A stretch of DNA of 40,279 bases from CAZEYT01 sp964516295 (GTDB lineage Bacteria; Verrucomicrobiota; Verrucomicrobiia; Chthoniobacterales; Terrimicrobiaceae). Numbering within the stretch: position 1 is the stretch's first letter; each line of letters starts with the position of its first letter. The notes beneath the pieces were generated by a model. That model searched no databases, was not told the origin of the DNA, and saw only the letters and a list, made by a program, of their open reading frames with translations. Location of the stretch: the NCBI GenBank assembly GCA_964516295.1, contig CAZEYT010000020.1, positions 1 through 40,279 of the forward strand. The letters run 5' to 3'. Shown piece by piece: positions 24,637 through 33,699 of this stretch. The position numbers and the translations under genes were made by a program.

Positions 24637-25623
24637 TTACCATTTTCGGATCCGGGAGAGCCAGAAAACGACCGCCGCCGAGGCGATGGCGAGGGAATTG
24701 ATGACAAAGAACGGCCACCATTCCGTCTCCGTCGGGATAGGCAGAGCTACGTTCATCGAGAAAATGCCGACCACCAGATTGGCCAGCATGATGGCGATGG
24801 TCCAGATGGTGAATTTTTTGATGAGGATGTTCAGGTTGTTGCTGACGATGGAGGCCCGGGCATCCATGAGGCCGGCAATGACCTGCGCGTAGATCTCGGA
24901 GCGACGGAGACACTGGTTGTTCTCAATGATCAGGTCCTCGAGGATCCCGGTCTGATCGTGGTCGAGGCCGAGTTTCTCCGCAGAGAGCTTCATTTTGTCG
25001 AAGAGGGCCCCGTTCGAACTGATCGAATTCAGGATGTAAACGAGGCTTTTTTCGAGCGCGAACATGTTGAGGAGGTAGCGGTTCTCCATCGAGGTATTGA
25101 TGCGCCGCTCGAGCGAATCGGAGAGCATGTTGATGGCCCGGAGATGCCCCTCGAAGTGGTAGATGCTTTGGTAGAGGAGCCGGAGGATCACGTCCTGGAT
25201 CGAGTGGACACGAAACGGCACGCGCCCCTCAAAAAGCGGAGCATCGTCGGGCATGACGACAACCAGATAGTCCTCGTAAACGAAAACACCGGTGGACGTG
25301 AGCTTGAGCAAAAAATTATCGTCCGCGCAGAAGCTTTTCGGGCGTTTGAAAATGATCGCGGCGTGGTCGCTCTCGAACTCCAAACGGGACAGCTCGTCCG
25401 GATCCAGAGAGGACTGGAGCGTGTGGTAATCGATATTGTGAAGCTCGAGAAGGTCGGCCTCGTCATCGATGGTGGGCGCATTGTAAACAATCACCTGCGC
25501 CTCGGTGAGGTCGCACGGGAGGAGGCGTCCAGCCTCTTCGTCGAGACGATAGCAAAGCCGCTGCCCGCCAGCACGCGGAGCGTCGGCGGGAATGTCGGTC
25601 ACTGGCTCGCCCGTTGTCTCCAT
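24637..25623 (-). CDS. CorA-like divalent-cation channel with SMN in place of GMN
   Basis: This 328-residue protein has the CorA layout. A soluble N-terminal alpha/beta domain (about 1-190) is followed by a long charged helix region (about 190-265) and two C-terminal transmembrane helices (about 270-289 and 304-322). CorA channels move Mg2+ or related ions into the cell. The pore signature after TM1 is normally GMN; here it reads VVGIFSMNVALP, with Ser289-Met290-Asn291. GMN is considered essential for Mg2+ selectivity, so the substrate may differ. The ATG at 25623 is the first in frame after the upstream aminotransferase stop, 73 bp away. No clear ribosome-binding site is seen, so the exact start is uncertain. 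The tail ends in RIRKW. Confidence 0.85.
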   Translation of the reverse strand: METTGEPVTDIPADAPRAGGQRLCYRLDEEAGRLLPCDLTEAQVIVYNAPTIDDEADLLELHNIDYHTLQSSLDPDELSRLEFESDHAAIIFKRPKSFCADDNFLLKLTSTGVFVYEDYLVVVMPDDAPLFEGRVPFRVHSIQDVILRLLYQSIYHFEGHLRAINMLSDSLERRINTSMENRYLLNMFALEKSLVYILNSISSNGALFDKMKLSAEKLGLDHDQTGILEDLIIENNQCLRRSEIYAQVIAGLMDARASIVSNNLNILIKKFTIWTIAIMLANLVVGIFSMNVALPIPTETEWWPFFVINSLAIASAAVVFWLSRIRKW

Positions 25624-25696
25624 GGTGCGGAGGAAGATGCCCGAAGTCCCGGAAGGAGTCGAATCTTCAATCGGGAAATCTTTCGTCGGCAGCGAT

Positions 25697-27040
25697 TCAG
25701 TCCCAGAGACGGTCAAGCCCCCGGCGGACGGACTCGAAAAGCTGATCGATTTCGGTTCGAGTAACGATGAGCGGCGGGGCCATCGCGATGAGGTCGCGGA
25801 TTCCGCGCACGATCGCGCCTTCGTCCCGGATGAGATTCGACGCCCGCAGGCCGAGCGAATTCGGCGCGGCCGTGGTTCCCGGGCGGGGGATAAGCTCCAT
25901 GGCTCCGATGAGTGCCGTGCCCCGGATTTCGGACACCGCCGGGTGGTCGCGGAACGAGTGGAGTTTTTCCTGAAAATACGGACCGACATCGTCGCGCACA
26001 CGGGGAATGAGCCCGAGGCGGTCGATCGTCTCCAAGTTCGCGAGCGCCGCTGCCGCGCAGGTGGGGTGTCCCGAGTAGGTGAACCCATGGGCAAAATACC
26101 CACCGCCGAAGAGCACTTCCGTGATTTCGTCACTGACCATCGTCCCCCCCAGCGGAAGGTAGCCGCTGGTGAGACCTTTGGCGAGGGTGATGAGGTCCGG
26201 ATCGAGATTCCACAACGTGCTGGCAAACCAATCGCCCAGACGCCCAAACGCGGTGATCACCTCGTCGGCCACGAACAGGATGTCGTTTTTCCGAAGAAGC
26301 TCGCGCAATTCGAGGAGATAGCCATCCGGCGGAGGGATCACCCCGCCGGCCCCCTGAACCGGTTCGACAAACATCGCCGCGATCGTTTCCGCTCCCTCCC
26401 GCTGAATAATCCGCGCCGTTTCCTCCAGACACCACTTGCCATAGGCCACCGGATCGAGCGGGGATTTCGCACCATAGGGGTGAGGTCCCGGAACGTGCAC
26501 AAAACCCGGCAATGGCAGATCGAAAGGCTCGTAGCAGGTCGGCAATCCCGTCATGCTCGTCGTGGCCAGCGTGACACCGTGGTAGGCGAAGGTCCGCGAG
26601 AGGATTTTGTTCTTCCCCGACTTGCCGCGGAGTTTCTGGTAGGCGCGGATCACTTTCAGCGCGGTCTCGTTCGCCTCCGATCCGGAGTTCGAAAAAATCA
26701 CGCGGTTCAACCGTTCGGGAGCCCGCTCGGCCAGGAAGGACGCCACGTGGATCGGAGCTTCGGTCGTCGAATTGAAAAACGACGGATAGTACGGCAGGCG
26801 CTCCATTTGCCGGTGCACGGCCTCGACAATGGCCACGCAATTGTAGCCGACATTCACGCACCAAAGCCCGGCGAGACCATCCAGAAGACGCCGGTCATCC
26901 TGGTCGACAAGAAAACAGCCATCGCCCTCCTTGATGAGATGCGTCCCGGGTTCGTGCATGTCCCGGTGATGGGTGAAGGGGTGGAGGTGGTGCCGACGAT
27001 CCAAGTCGCGCAACTCGGCGACGGAGACTGGAGAACTCAT
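25697..27040 (-). CDS. Class III PLP-dependent aminotransferase
   Basis: This 447-residue enzyme belongs to the omega-aminotransferase group that includes beta-alanine:pyruvate and putrescine/adenosylmethionine aminotransferases. Key marks are NSGSEANETALKVIRAY (cofactor phosphate region), the aromatic/His motif in FAYHGVTLATTSMTGLP, VADEVITAFGRLG with the Asp that contacts the PLP ring nitrogen, and LAKGLTSGYLPLGG with catalytic Lys288. The N-terminal HPFTHH segment is typical of the pyruvate-dependent subgroup. The amino donor cannot be read from sequence. The CorA-like gene follows on the same strand; the glycosyltransferase diverges upstream with about 146 bp between the likely starts. 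Confidence 0.92.
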   Translation of the reverse strand: MSSPVSVAELRDLDRRHHLHPFTHHRDMHEPGTHLIKEGDGCFLVDQDDRRLLDGLAGLWCVNVGYNCVAIVEAVHRQMERLPYYPSFFNSTTEAPIHVASFLAERAPERLNRVIFSNSGSEANETALKVIRAYQKLRGKSGKNKILSRTFAYHGVTLATTSMTGLPTCYEPFDLPLPGFVHVPGPHPYGAKSPLDPVAYGKWCLEETARIIQREGAETIAAMFVEPVQGAGGVIPPPDGYLLELRELLRKNDILFVADEVITAFGRLGDWFASTLWNLDPDLITLAKGLTSGYLPLGGTMVSDEITEVLFGGGYFAHGFTYSGHPTCAAAALANLETIDRLGLIPRVRDDVGPYFQEKLHSFRDHPAVSEIRGTALIGAMELIPRPGTTAAPNSLGLRASNLIRDEGAIVRGIRDLIAMAPPLIVTRTEIDQLFESVRRGLDRLWD

Positions 27041-27186
27041 TGTTTAATCATGCTACGGTCCTGGCAAAAACTCCAGCCGAGAAAATGACGGCGCGGTGGC
27101 GGCGTGCCGAAGGGCGGCGTTTTGGTCTTGACGGGCCGGAGGCGGGTTGGATTGATTGCGCCGCTTTCCCGAACGGGATAAAATCT

Positions 27187-28719
27187 GTGCCTACCGGTTC
27201 TTTGGACACTGTCTTTCATCATGTGCTGTGGAGTGTCTCCTATCTGCTGGTCCTTCTCGGACTCTCCGCTTATGGGATTCATCGCTATTCCATCATCTAC
27301 CTGTTTCTGAAACATCGGAAGACCCGACCCGAGCCGCTCGGGACGTTCGATGAGCTGCCGGTGGTCACCGTACAATTGCCGGTCTACAACGAGTTCTACG
27401 TCGTCCGCCGCCTCCTCGAGGCCGTGGGTCGGCTCGACTACCCGGCCGACCGCCTGCAGATCCAGGTGCTGGATGACTCCACCGACGAGACGACCGACAT
27501 TGCTTCTGCAGAGGTCGAAAAACTCCGGGTGCGCGGACTTGATGCCACGCTCATCCACCGGGTCAATCGCGAGGGCTTCAAAGCCGGGGCGCTCGCCGAG
27601 GGGTTGCGCGACGCCCGAGGCGAATTTGTTTTCATCCTCGACGCCGACTTCGTTCCTCCGCCGGATGTTCTGAAAAAGTGCATCCACTATTTCTCCGATC
27701 CCGTCATCGGCATGGTGCAAACGCGGTGGGGTCACCGCAATCGCGAGCATTCGCTCCTTACCCGCGTGCAGGCCATGTTTCTCGACGGTCACCTCCTCCT
27801 CGAACAAACCGCACGCAACCGCAGCGGACGCTTCTTCAATTTCAATGGCACCGCCGGAATGTGGCGCAAATCGTGCATCGAAGACGCCGGCGGCTGGCAT
27901 CACGACACACTCACCGAGGATCTCGACCTCAGCTATCGTGCCCAACTCCGCGGGTGGAAATTTCTCTTCCTGCCCGATGTGGTCGTCCCAGCCGAGCTTC
28001 CGGTGGACATGAACGGCTTCAAGTCCCAGCAACACCGCTGGACCAAGGGCTCGATCCAAACGTGCCTTAAACTCCTCCCCGCGATCTGGCGCGAAAAAGA
28101 TCTCCCGCTCCTGACCAAGCTCGAGGCGACCGCGCACCTGACCTCGAATTTCGGCTACCTTCTCCTTCTCCTGCTTTGCATTTTGATCCTCCCACAGAGC
28201 TTTGCGCCGCATCGCGGGATGCTACAAACGCTGCTGGTCGACATCCCGATCTTCCTCGCCACGACGGTTTCGATTGCGACGTTTTACACGGTCGCCCAGC
28301 GGCACCTGAATCCCCGTGACTGGCTTCGCGACCTGCTTCTCATGCCAATGCTCCTCGCCCTCGCCATCGGGATGTCGGTGAACAACGCCCGTGGCGTCAT
28401 CGAGGCCATTTTCCGCCGTCAGTCGGAGTTCACCCGGACGCCCAAATACGGCGATGGCCAGCAGCGCACCGCCCACCGCCGGCTCCGCTACTTGCCGATC
28501 CGCTCGCTGTTGCCGGCGATCGAAGTGCTTTTCGCGTTCTATTTTGCCTGGTGTACCTGGCATGCGGTCGATTCCGGCGCGTGGACCAGTGTGCCGTTCC
28601 TTCTGCTTTTCCTTGTCGGGTTCGCCTATGTGTCGGTGAAGTCCATCGGATTTTGGCTCCGACAGTTCGGAACAATCGCCACCCCCACTCCCCCGGCCCC
28701 GGTGGGTAATGAGGCCTGA
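27187..28719 (+). CDS. Membrane GT2-family processive glycosyltransferase
   Basis: This 510-residue inner-membrane enzyme resembles cellulose/mannan-synthase-type GT2 proteins. After an N-terminal hydrophobic segment (VLWSVSYLLVLLGLSAYGI) come the GT-A marks: VQLPVYNE, DDSTDET, the metal-binding DAD in FILDADFVPP, TEDLDLSYR, and QQHRWTKG, the Q-x-x-RW of processive enzymes. Four or five transmembrane segments follow. It probably polymerises a polysaccharide from nucleotide sugars and exports it; the sugar is unknown. No PilZ domain is visible. I chose GTG 27187 because it precedes the first helix. The frame is open back to 27040, but that start would exactly abut the divergent gene and the extension looks non-coding. 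Its end overlaps the transpeptidase gene by 11 bp. Confidence 0.9.
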   Translation: MPTGSLDTVFHHVLWSVSYLLVLLGLSAYGIHRYSIIYLFLKHRKTRPEPLGTFDELPVVTVQLPVYNEFYVVRRLLEAVGRLDYPADRLQIQVLDDSTDETTDIASAEVEKLRVRGLDATLIHRVNREGFKAGALAEGLRDARGEFVFILDADFVPPPDVLKKCIHYFSDPVIGMVQTRWGHRNREHSLLTRVQAMFLDGHLLLEQTARNRSGRFFNFNGTAGMWRKSCIEDAGGWHHDTLTEDLDLSYRAQLRGWKFLFLPDVVVPAELPVDMNGFKSQQHRWTKGSIQTCLKLLPAIWREKDLPLLTKLEATAHLTSNFGYLLLLLLCILILPQSFAPHRGMLQTLLVDIPIFLATTVSIATFYTVAQRHLNPRDWLRDLLLMPMLLALAIGMSVNNARGVIEAIFRRQSEFTRTPKYGDGQQRTAHRRLRYLPIRSLLPAIEVLFAFYFAWCTWHAVDSGAWTSVPFLLLFLVGFAYVSVKSIGFWLRQFGTIATPTPPAPVGNEA

Positions 28720-29287
28720 GAAAATCATGTTCCGTGCCGTCGCGCTCGCTCTGGTGGCCCTCGTTCTCGCCGGATGCGCCGGCGATACCCGGCACAAAAT
28801 GGTGATCAGCACCGACGACCAGAAAATGGTTGTCCTTCGTGACGGGCGGCCGATTGCCCTTTATCCGGTCTCAACCTCGAAATTCGGCCTCGGCGACCGT
28901 CCCGGCAGCAATGCCACGCCGCTCGGCAAACTTCGCGTCCGCAAAAAAATCGGAGACGGAGCCCCGCCGGGAGCTGTCTTCAAAGCCCGGCGACTGACCG
29001 GGGAAGTCCTGCCTGTCGATGCGCCGGGGCGCGATCCGATTGTGACCCGCATCCTTTGGCTCGACGGCTTGGAGGAACGCAATCGCCGCGCCTACCCCCG
29101 CTTCATCTACATTCACGGAACTCCCGAAGAGCGGACAATTGGTCAGCCCGCCAGCTACGGCTGCATCCGGATGCGATCCCGCGACATCATCGCGCTTTAC
29201 GACATGGTCGGAGTCGGCGCGCGCGTCTACATTCAGACCGGCCCCCTCCCCGCCTTTGATTTTTCGCCGACTTCCGGCGGTTTTTGA
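28709..29287 (+). CDS. L,D-transpeptidase (YkuD) lipoprotein
   Basis: This 192-residue protein starts with a lipoprotein signal (lipobox LAGC, Cys23), so it should sit on a membrane facing the periplasm. The catalytic YkuD motif is complete: IHGTPEERTIGQPASYGCIR, with His136, Ser149, Gly151 and nucleophile Cys152. Such enzymes form 3-3 crosslinks in peptidoglycan or attach proteins to it. The length fits the small ErfK/YbiS/YcfS/YnhG type without a LysM domain. ATG 28727, six codons later, is an equally good start; both keep the lipobox. It follows the glycosyltransferase with a short overlap, hinting at a shared envelope role. Confidence 0.93.
   Translation: MRPEKIMFRAVALALVALVLAGCAGDTRHKMVISTDDQKMVVLRDGRPIALYPVSTSKFGLGDRPGSNATPLGKLRVRKKIGDGAPPGAVFKARRLTGEVLPVDAPGRDPIVTRILWLDGLEERNRRAYPRFIYIHGTPEERTIGQPASYGCIRMRSRDIIALYDMVGVGARVYIQTGPLPAFDFSPTSGGF
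29265..29285 (+). terminator. Weak terminator-like hairpin before recA
   Basis: CGCCG (29265-29269) can pair with CGGCG (29275-29279), followed one base later by TTTTT (29281-29285). The stem is only 5 bp and overlaps the last codons of the transpeptidase gene, so it may only partly stop transcription before recA. Confidence 0.4.
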
Positions 29288-29344
29288 TTTTCCGATTCCG
29301 GCGGGCCGTCCATAGTCACGCCATTCGATTATAAAAAGACGACC

Positions 29345-30379
29345 ATGGCAAAAACTGACGACAGCTCCGCCGCGGACAAGGCCTCGGCCGCCCGCAACAA
29401 AAACCTCGACCTCGCTCTCCAGCAAATTGAGAAGGATTATGGCAGTGAAGCCATCCGCCGCCTCGGCGATGCCTCAATCTCTGCGGTCGAAGTCATTCCC
29501 ACCGGCAACATCCTCATCGATCGCGCCCTCGGCGTGGGCGGCTTTCCGCGAGGCCGCGTCGTGGAAATCTACGGCCCGGAATCCTCCGGAAAAACAACCC
29601 TCACCCTCACGGCCATCGCCCAGGCACAGAAACTCGGCGGTCTTGCCGGTTTCATTGATGTCGAGCACGCCCTCGATCCGCAATACGCCCGCCGTCTCGG
29701 TGTAAACCTCGACGAACTCCTCGTCTCGCAGCCGAGCTCGGGTGAAGAGGCCCTTCGGATTTGCGAAACGCTTGTTCGCTCCAACGCGCTCGACGTGATC
29801 GTGCTGGACTCCGTCGCAGCGCTTGTGACGAAGTCGGAACTCGAAGGAGAAATCGGAGACGCGGTCGTCGGGGCGCAGGCCCGCCTGATGAGCAACGCTC
29901 TCCGCAAACTCACCGCCTTCATCTCCAAAGCCCGCACGGTCTGCATTTTCACCAACCAGATCCGCGAGAAGATCGGTGTCATGTTCGGCAATCCCGAGAC
30001 CACCCCCGGCGGCAAGGCCCTCAAATTCTACTCCAGCGTTCGTGTGGACATCCGACGCATCGGGGCCATCAAGAACAGCGACGGCACGATGATCGGCAAC
30101 CGCACGAAAGTCAAAGTCGTCAAAAACAAGGTCGCGCCGCCGTTCGCCGAAGCGGAGTTCGACATCATGTATAACGAGGGCATCTCCAGCACCGGATCGC
30201 TCCTCGATCTCGCGATCGAGAAAAACGTTCTCGAAAAGCGCGGATCGTGGCTCAGCTACAAAGGCAACCAGCTCGCCCAAGGCCGTGATGCCGCCAAAGA
30301 AGCGCTCAAGAACGACGCCGCCCTTTACGCGGAAATCGAAGCCGCCGTTCTTCAGTCGCTCGACGCCGCCAAAAAATAA
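29345..30379 (+). CDS. recA: Recombinase RecA
   Basis: RecA forms filaments on single-stranded DNA, drives homologous pairing and triggers the SOS response. The 344-residue length is normal. Walker A is GPESSGKTTL (77-86), Walker B is in DVIVLDSVAALV, and the L2/ATP-contact region contains FTNQIREKIGVMFGNPETTP. Only the N-terminal Lys/Ala/Asp/Ser-rich leader and the short C-terminal tail differ from better-known RecAs. The upstream gap is 57 bp with TATAAA at 29330-29335, oddly close to the ATG. No LexA-type palindrome is visible, so SOS control is not supported by sequence. pfk follows after 3 bp. Confidence 0.98.
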   Translation: MAKTDDSSAADKASAARNKNLDLALQQIEKDYGSEAIRRLGDASISAVEVIPTGNILIDRALGVGGFPRGRVVEIYGPESSGKTTLTLTAIAQAQKLGGLAGFIDVEHALDPQYARRLGVNLDELLVSQPSSGEEALRICETLVRSNALDVIVLDSVAALVTKSELEGEIGDAVVGAQARLMSNALRKLTAFISKARTVCIFTNQIREKIGVMFGNPETTPGGKALKFYSSVRVDIRRIGAIKNSDGTMIGNRTKVKVVKNKVAPPFAEAEFDIMYNEGISSTGSLLDLAIEKNVLEKRGSWLSYKGNQLAQGRDAAKEALKNDAALYAEIEAAVLQSLDAAKK

Positions 30380-30382
30380 GCC

Positions 30383-31711
30383 GTGGCCGACGAGCTAGAT
30401 CCTGCTTCTCTGACGATCCGCTCGCTGGGCGAACGGAGAATTCTCTCGCCGCTCGACAAACTCGTTGCGGATTCCGGTCCGGATCACACGTTTTACAGCG
30501 ACGATCACCGGGTGCTTGTCAAACACGAACTTCCGGACGTCGCACGTGTCATGGCCTCCGGTGGGGAGTTCCCCTGCTTCGAGGTGGCAGGCCCCCGGCG
30601 CAAGATCTTCTTTGATCCCGCCCAGACCAACTGCGCGATCGTCACCTGCGGCGGGATTTGTCCGGGCGTCAACGACGTCATCCGGGCCATCGTCATGCAG
30701 GCCTACTACCGCTACGGCGTGCGACGGATCTACGGCATCCCCTACGGCTACGAGGGCCTCGTTCCGGAATACGGGCACCCGATCATCAATCTCACGCCGG
30801 ATCTCATCACGACGATCCACCAGTTTGGCGGCACTTGGCTTGGCACCTCACGCGGTCCTCAGGATACCGCCCGCATGGTGGATCGGCTCCAGGAGCTCGA
30901 GGTTAATATTTTGTTCGTCATCGGCGGCGACGGCAGCCAGCGCGGCGCTCTCGCCATCGAGCAGGAAGCCCGCCGCCGCGGCGCCCGCCTCGCCGTCGTG
31001 GGCGTTCCGAAGACCATCGACAACGACATGATCTTCATGGACAAGAGTTTCGGTTACGAGACCGCCGCGGCCGAAGCCGTGCACGCCGTCCATGCCGCCC
31101 ACGTCGAAGCCCGCAGCGCGCGCGGTGGCGTTGGACTCGTGAAGCTCATGGGGCGCCACTCGGGCTTTATCGCCTGCGCGGCGGCCATCGCGAGTGGCGA
31201 GGTGAATTGTGTTCTGATCCCGGAGCTCCCGTTCGCTCTGGAGGGAGACCATGGCTTTCTCGAGGTCATGCGCCAACGGGTCGTGTCTCGGGGCCATGCG
31301 GTCGTCATCGTGGCCGAGGGTGCCGGGCAGGAATATGTGGGCGGGTCCGGCCAGACCGATGCCTCGGGAAATACCAAACTCGGCGACATTGGCACGTTTC
31401 TCCGCGACAAACTCAATGAGCACTTCAAAAAGTGCCAGACCGCGATCACGCTCAAATACATCGATCCCAGCTACATGATCCGGAGTGTCCCCGCCTCCCC
31501 GCAGGATCGCATCTATTGCATGCGCCTAGGGCAGGCCGCCGTTCATGCCGGGATGGCCGGTAAGACCGGCATCATCGTGGCCAGATGGCACAGCGTTTAC
31601 GTTCACGTGCCGATTTCCATCGCGACCTCCGCCCGGCGCACGGTCGATCCGGGCAAGGATATCTGGCTCTCGGTCCTGGAATCCACCGGCCAACCGGCGC
31701 GATTCTACTAA
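30383..31711 (+). CDS. 6-phosphofructokinase, long ATP-dependent type
   Basis: This 442-residue enzyme phosphorylates fructose 6-phosphate in glycolysis. It belongs to the longer PFK clade shared by plants and spirochaetes rather than the 320-residue E. coli PfkA type. The nucleotide region reads GGDGSQRGA (181-189), and the substrate region reads PKTIDND (209-215) with the catalytic Asp. Gly184 after GGD points to ATP use, while Lys210 is the residue usual in PPi-dependent enzymes; the same G/K combination occurs in ATP-using plant-type PFKs. The first 85 residues are an extension typical of this clade. Start is GTG 30383, only 3 bp after recA, so the two are probably co-transcribed. It converges with accC, leaving 7 bp. 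Confidence 0.93.
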   Translation: MADELDPASLTIRSLGERRILSPLDKLVADSGPDHTFYSDDHRVLVKHELPDVARVMASGGEFPCFEVAGPRRKIFFDPAQTNCAIVTCGGICPGVNDVIRAIVMQAYYRYGVRRIYGIPYGYEGLVPEYGHPIINLTPDLITTIHQFGGTWLGTSRGPQDTARMVDRLQELEVNILFVIGGDGSQRGALAIEQEARRRGARLAVVGVPKTIDNDMIFMDKSFGYETAAAEAVHAVHAAHVEARSARGGVGLVKLMGRHSGFIACAAAIASGEVNCVLIPELPFALEGDHGFLEVMRQRVVSRGHAVVIVAEGAGQEYVGGSGQTDASGNTKLGDIGTFLRDKLNEHFKKCQTAITLKYIDPSYMIRSVPASPQDRIYCMRLGQAAVHAGMAGKTGIIVARWHSVYVHVPISIATSARRTVDPGKDIWLSVLESTGQPARFY

Positions 31712-31718
31712 GTCGGCG

Positions 31719-33080
31719 TCAGCGAACGACCGGGACGCCGTCGCGGAGCATTTGCTCCACAAAACCCGTGTGATATTTGCCGCGGCGGAAATCCGCGTTG
31801 CGCATGATCGCCTGTTGAAACGGAATCGTGGTCTTGATGCCCGTGATCATGTATTCGCCCAAAGCCCGCGACATCCGCCGAATACAAGCTTCGCGGCTCG
31901 AGGCCGTCGCGATGACTTTGGCGATCATCGAGTCGTAATGCGGCGGAATCGGATAGCCCGCATACGCATGAGAATCGATCCGAACGCCCCGCCCACCCGG
32001 CGCGTAGTAGAGATCGATATTGCCCGGGCAGGGTTGGAATTTTTTCTCCGGATCCTCGGCGTTGATCCGGCACTCGATCGCGTGATGCCGGGGCTTGGCA
32101 TTCACGACATAATCGCTGAGGTGCTCACCGGCCGCCACTTGGATCTGCTGTTTCACCAAATCGCAGCCATAAACTTCTTCCGTGATCGGGTGCTCGACCT
32201 GGATCCGGGTGTTCATTTCCATGAAATAGAAATTCCCGTCGTCATCGACCAGATACTCGATCGTGCCGGCATTGGCGTAGCCGACATCCTGGCAAAGCTT
32301 CACCGAGGCCTCGCCCATCCGCTGGCGGAGTTCGGGAGACATGAGCGGTGAAGGACATTCCTCGACAATCTTTTGGTTCCGCCGTTGCAGAGAACAATCG
32401 CGCTCGCCGAGATGGACGACCCGGCCGTGCTCATCTCCGAAAACCTGGAACTCGATATGGTGGGGATTGACGATGAACTTTTCGATGTAAACCGCCGCGT
32501 TTCCAAAAGCCTTCTCGGCTTCCAACCGGGCGGAGTGGTAACCCTGCACCAGACTGCCTTCGTTGCTGGCGATGCGCATGCCGCGCCCGCCGCCACCGGC
32601 AACCGCCTTGATCATCACCGGGTAACCAATTTTGCGGGCGATTTTTATCGCTTCGGCTTCCGAATCCACCGTGCCGTCGCTGCCGGGCGAGATTGGCACA
32701 CCCGACGTCCGCGCACATTCCCGGGCGGAGTTTTTGTCGCCCATCAACCGGATCGCCTGCGCGGAGGGGCCGATGAACTTGATATTGCAGCTCTTGCACA
32801 CGTCGGCGAAGTGGGCGTTTTCCGCCAAAAATCCATAGCCCGGATGGATCGCATCCACATCTGCAATCTCGGCCGCACTGATGATGCGGTCGATTTTCAG
32901 ATAGCTGTCCGAACTGGCCGCCGGGCCGATGCAGATCGCCTCATCGGCCAATTGCACGTGGAGACTGTCGATGTCGGGTTCCGAGTAAACGGCGACCGAT
33001 TGGACACCAAGTTCTTTGCAGGCCCGGATGATGCGGAGCGCGATCTCGCCCCGGTTGGCAATCAGGATTTTTTTGAACAT
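31719..33080 (-). CDS. accC: Acetyl-CoA carboxylase, biotin carboxylase subunit
   Basis: AccC carboxylates the biotin of AccB with ATP and bicarbonate, the first step of fatty-acid synthesis. The 453-residue length is typical. It starts MFKKILIANRGEIALRIIRA, with the ATP-grasp glycine loop in KAVAGGGGRGMRIA and the metal/catalytic segment MEMNTRIQVEHPITEEV. It lies 16 bp after accB on the same strand, the usual accBC order. The single-domain length makes it AccC rather than a pyruvate or acyl-CoA carboxylase alpha chain. Confidence 0.97.
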   Translation of the reverse strand: MFKKILIANRGEIALRIIRACKELGVQSVAVYSEPDIDSLHVQLADEAICIGPAASSDSYLKIDRIISAAEIADVDAIHPGYGFLAENAHFADVCKSCNIKFIGPSAQAIRLMGDKNSARECARTSGVPISPGSDGTVDSEAEAIKIARKIGYPVMIKAVAGGGGRGMRIASNEGSLVQGYHSARLEAEKAFGNAAVYIEKFIVNPHHIEFQVFGDEHGRVVHLGERDCSLQRRNQKIVEECPSPLMSPELRQRMGEASVKLCQDVGYANAGTIEYLVDDDGNFYFMEMNTRIQVEHPITEEVYGCDLVKQQIQVAAGEHLSDYVVNAKPRHHAIECRINAEDPEKKFQPCPGNIDLYYAPGGRGVRIDSHAYAGYPIPPHYDSMIAKVIATASSREACIRRMSRALGEYMITGIKTTIPFQQAIMRNADFRRGKYHTGFVEQMLRDGVPVVR

Positions 33081-33096
33081 GTGCGGCCGGGAAAAA

Positions 33097-33561
33097 TTAC
33101 TTCAGGCGGAAAAGCGGCTGTCCGAACTGGACCGGCTTTCCATTATCCGCGCAGACTTCGACGACCGTTCCGGCGACCTCGGCCTTGATCTCGTTCATCA
33201 CCTTCATGGCCTCAATGATGCAGACCACGGTGTCCGGCGTCACTTCCTGGCCGACCGAGACAAACGGGGCCGACTCGGGCGACGGGGCGGAGTAGAACGT
33301 GCCCACCATCGGCGATTTGATCTCGATCCCCGCAACAACCGGAGCCGGGGCGGCCGGCGTGCTTTCGGCGACAGGGGCCGCGGACACCGCCGGAGTGGCT
33401 GCCGGAGCCGGGTAGGATGGCCCGGAGGTGACCACCTGACTGTGGCTCGTGGCCTCGGCCGTTTTGAGAGTGATGGCGAAGCCCTCGCGCTCCATTTTGA
33501 AGACGGCGATACCGTTCTTCTTCATCAGGTCGATCAGTGTGCGAATTTCTTTAATGTCCAC
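33097..33561 (-). CDS. accB: Acetyl-CoA carboxylase, biotin carboxyl carrier protein
   Basis: This 154-residue protein carries biotin for acetyl-CoA carboxylase. It shows the AccB plan: N-terminal helices (DIKEIRTLIDLMKKNGIAVF), a Pro/Ala-rich linker (about 45-76), then the biotinyl domain. That domain has the thumb-type segment PMVGTFYSAPSPESAPFVSV and the EAMKVMNEI site, with Lys120 as the biotinylation residue. GTG 33561 is chosen because family homology begins exactly there. The frame stays open far upstream, but that part overlaps the divergent ribH region and is not coding. No strong Shine-Dalgarno site precedes it. Confidence 0.95.
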   Translation of the reverse strand: MDIKEIRTLIDLMKKNGIAVFKMEREGFAITLKTAEATSHSQVVTSGPSYPAPAATPAVSAAPVAESTPAAPAPVVAGIEIKSPMVGTFYSAPSPESAPFVSVGQEVTPDTVVCIIEAMKVMNEIKAEVAGTVVEVCADNGKPVQFGQPLFRLK

Positions 33562-33699
33562 GGGCGTAGGTAATTTGAGGTAAAAATCAGAATCGCACGC
33601 CCGTTGCGGAGCGGTCAAGACATTGAAAAGGGCGGCTTGGCGGGGACTCGCAAGGTTAGGGATTGCGCCGTGGCGGAAATTCGCGAACATCCCGGGATC

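Noticed and set aside
24429..24707. N-terminal extension of the HU/IHF protein
   Set aside because: The frame is open, but the extension is low in family resemblance and runs over the end of the CorA-like gene; the canonical HU/IHF start is ATG 24428.
27040..27186. ATG 27040 as the glycosyltransferase start
   Set aside because: It would share a base with the divergent aminotransferase start, leave no promoter, and add 49 residues that do not resemble the family.
29288..29344. LexA/SOS box upstream of recA
   Set aside because: No dyad resembling known LexA boxes is present; only TATAAA too near the start codon.
33562..33699. FMN riboswitch upstream of ribH
   Set aside because: The conserved FMN-aptamer blocks are absent and the gap is only 138 bp, shared with the accB promoter.
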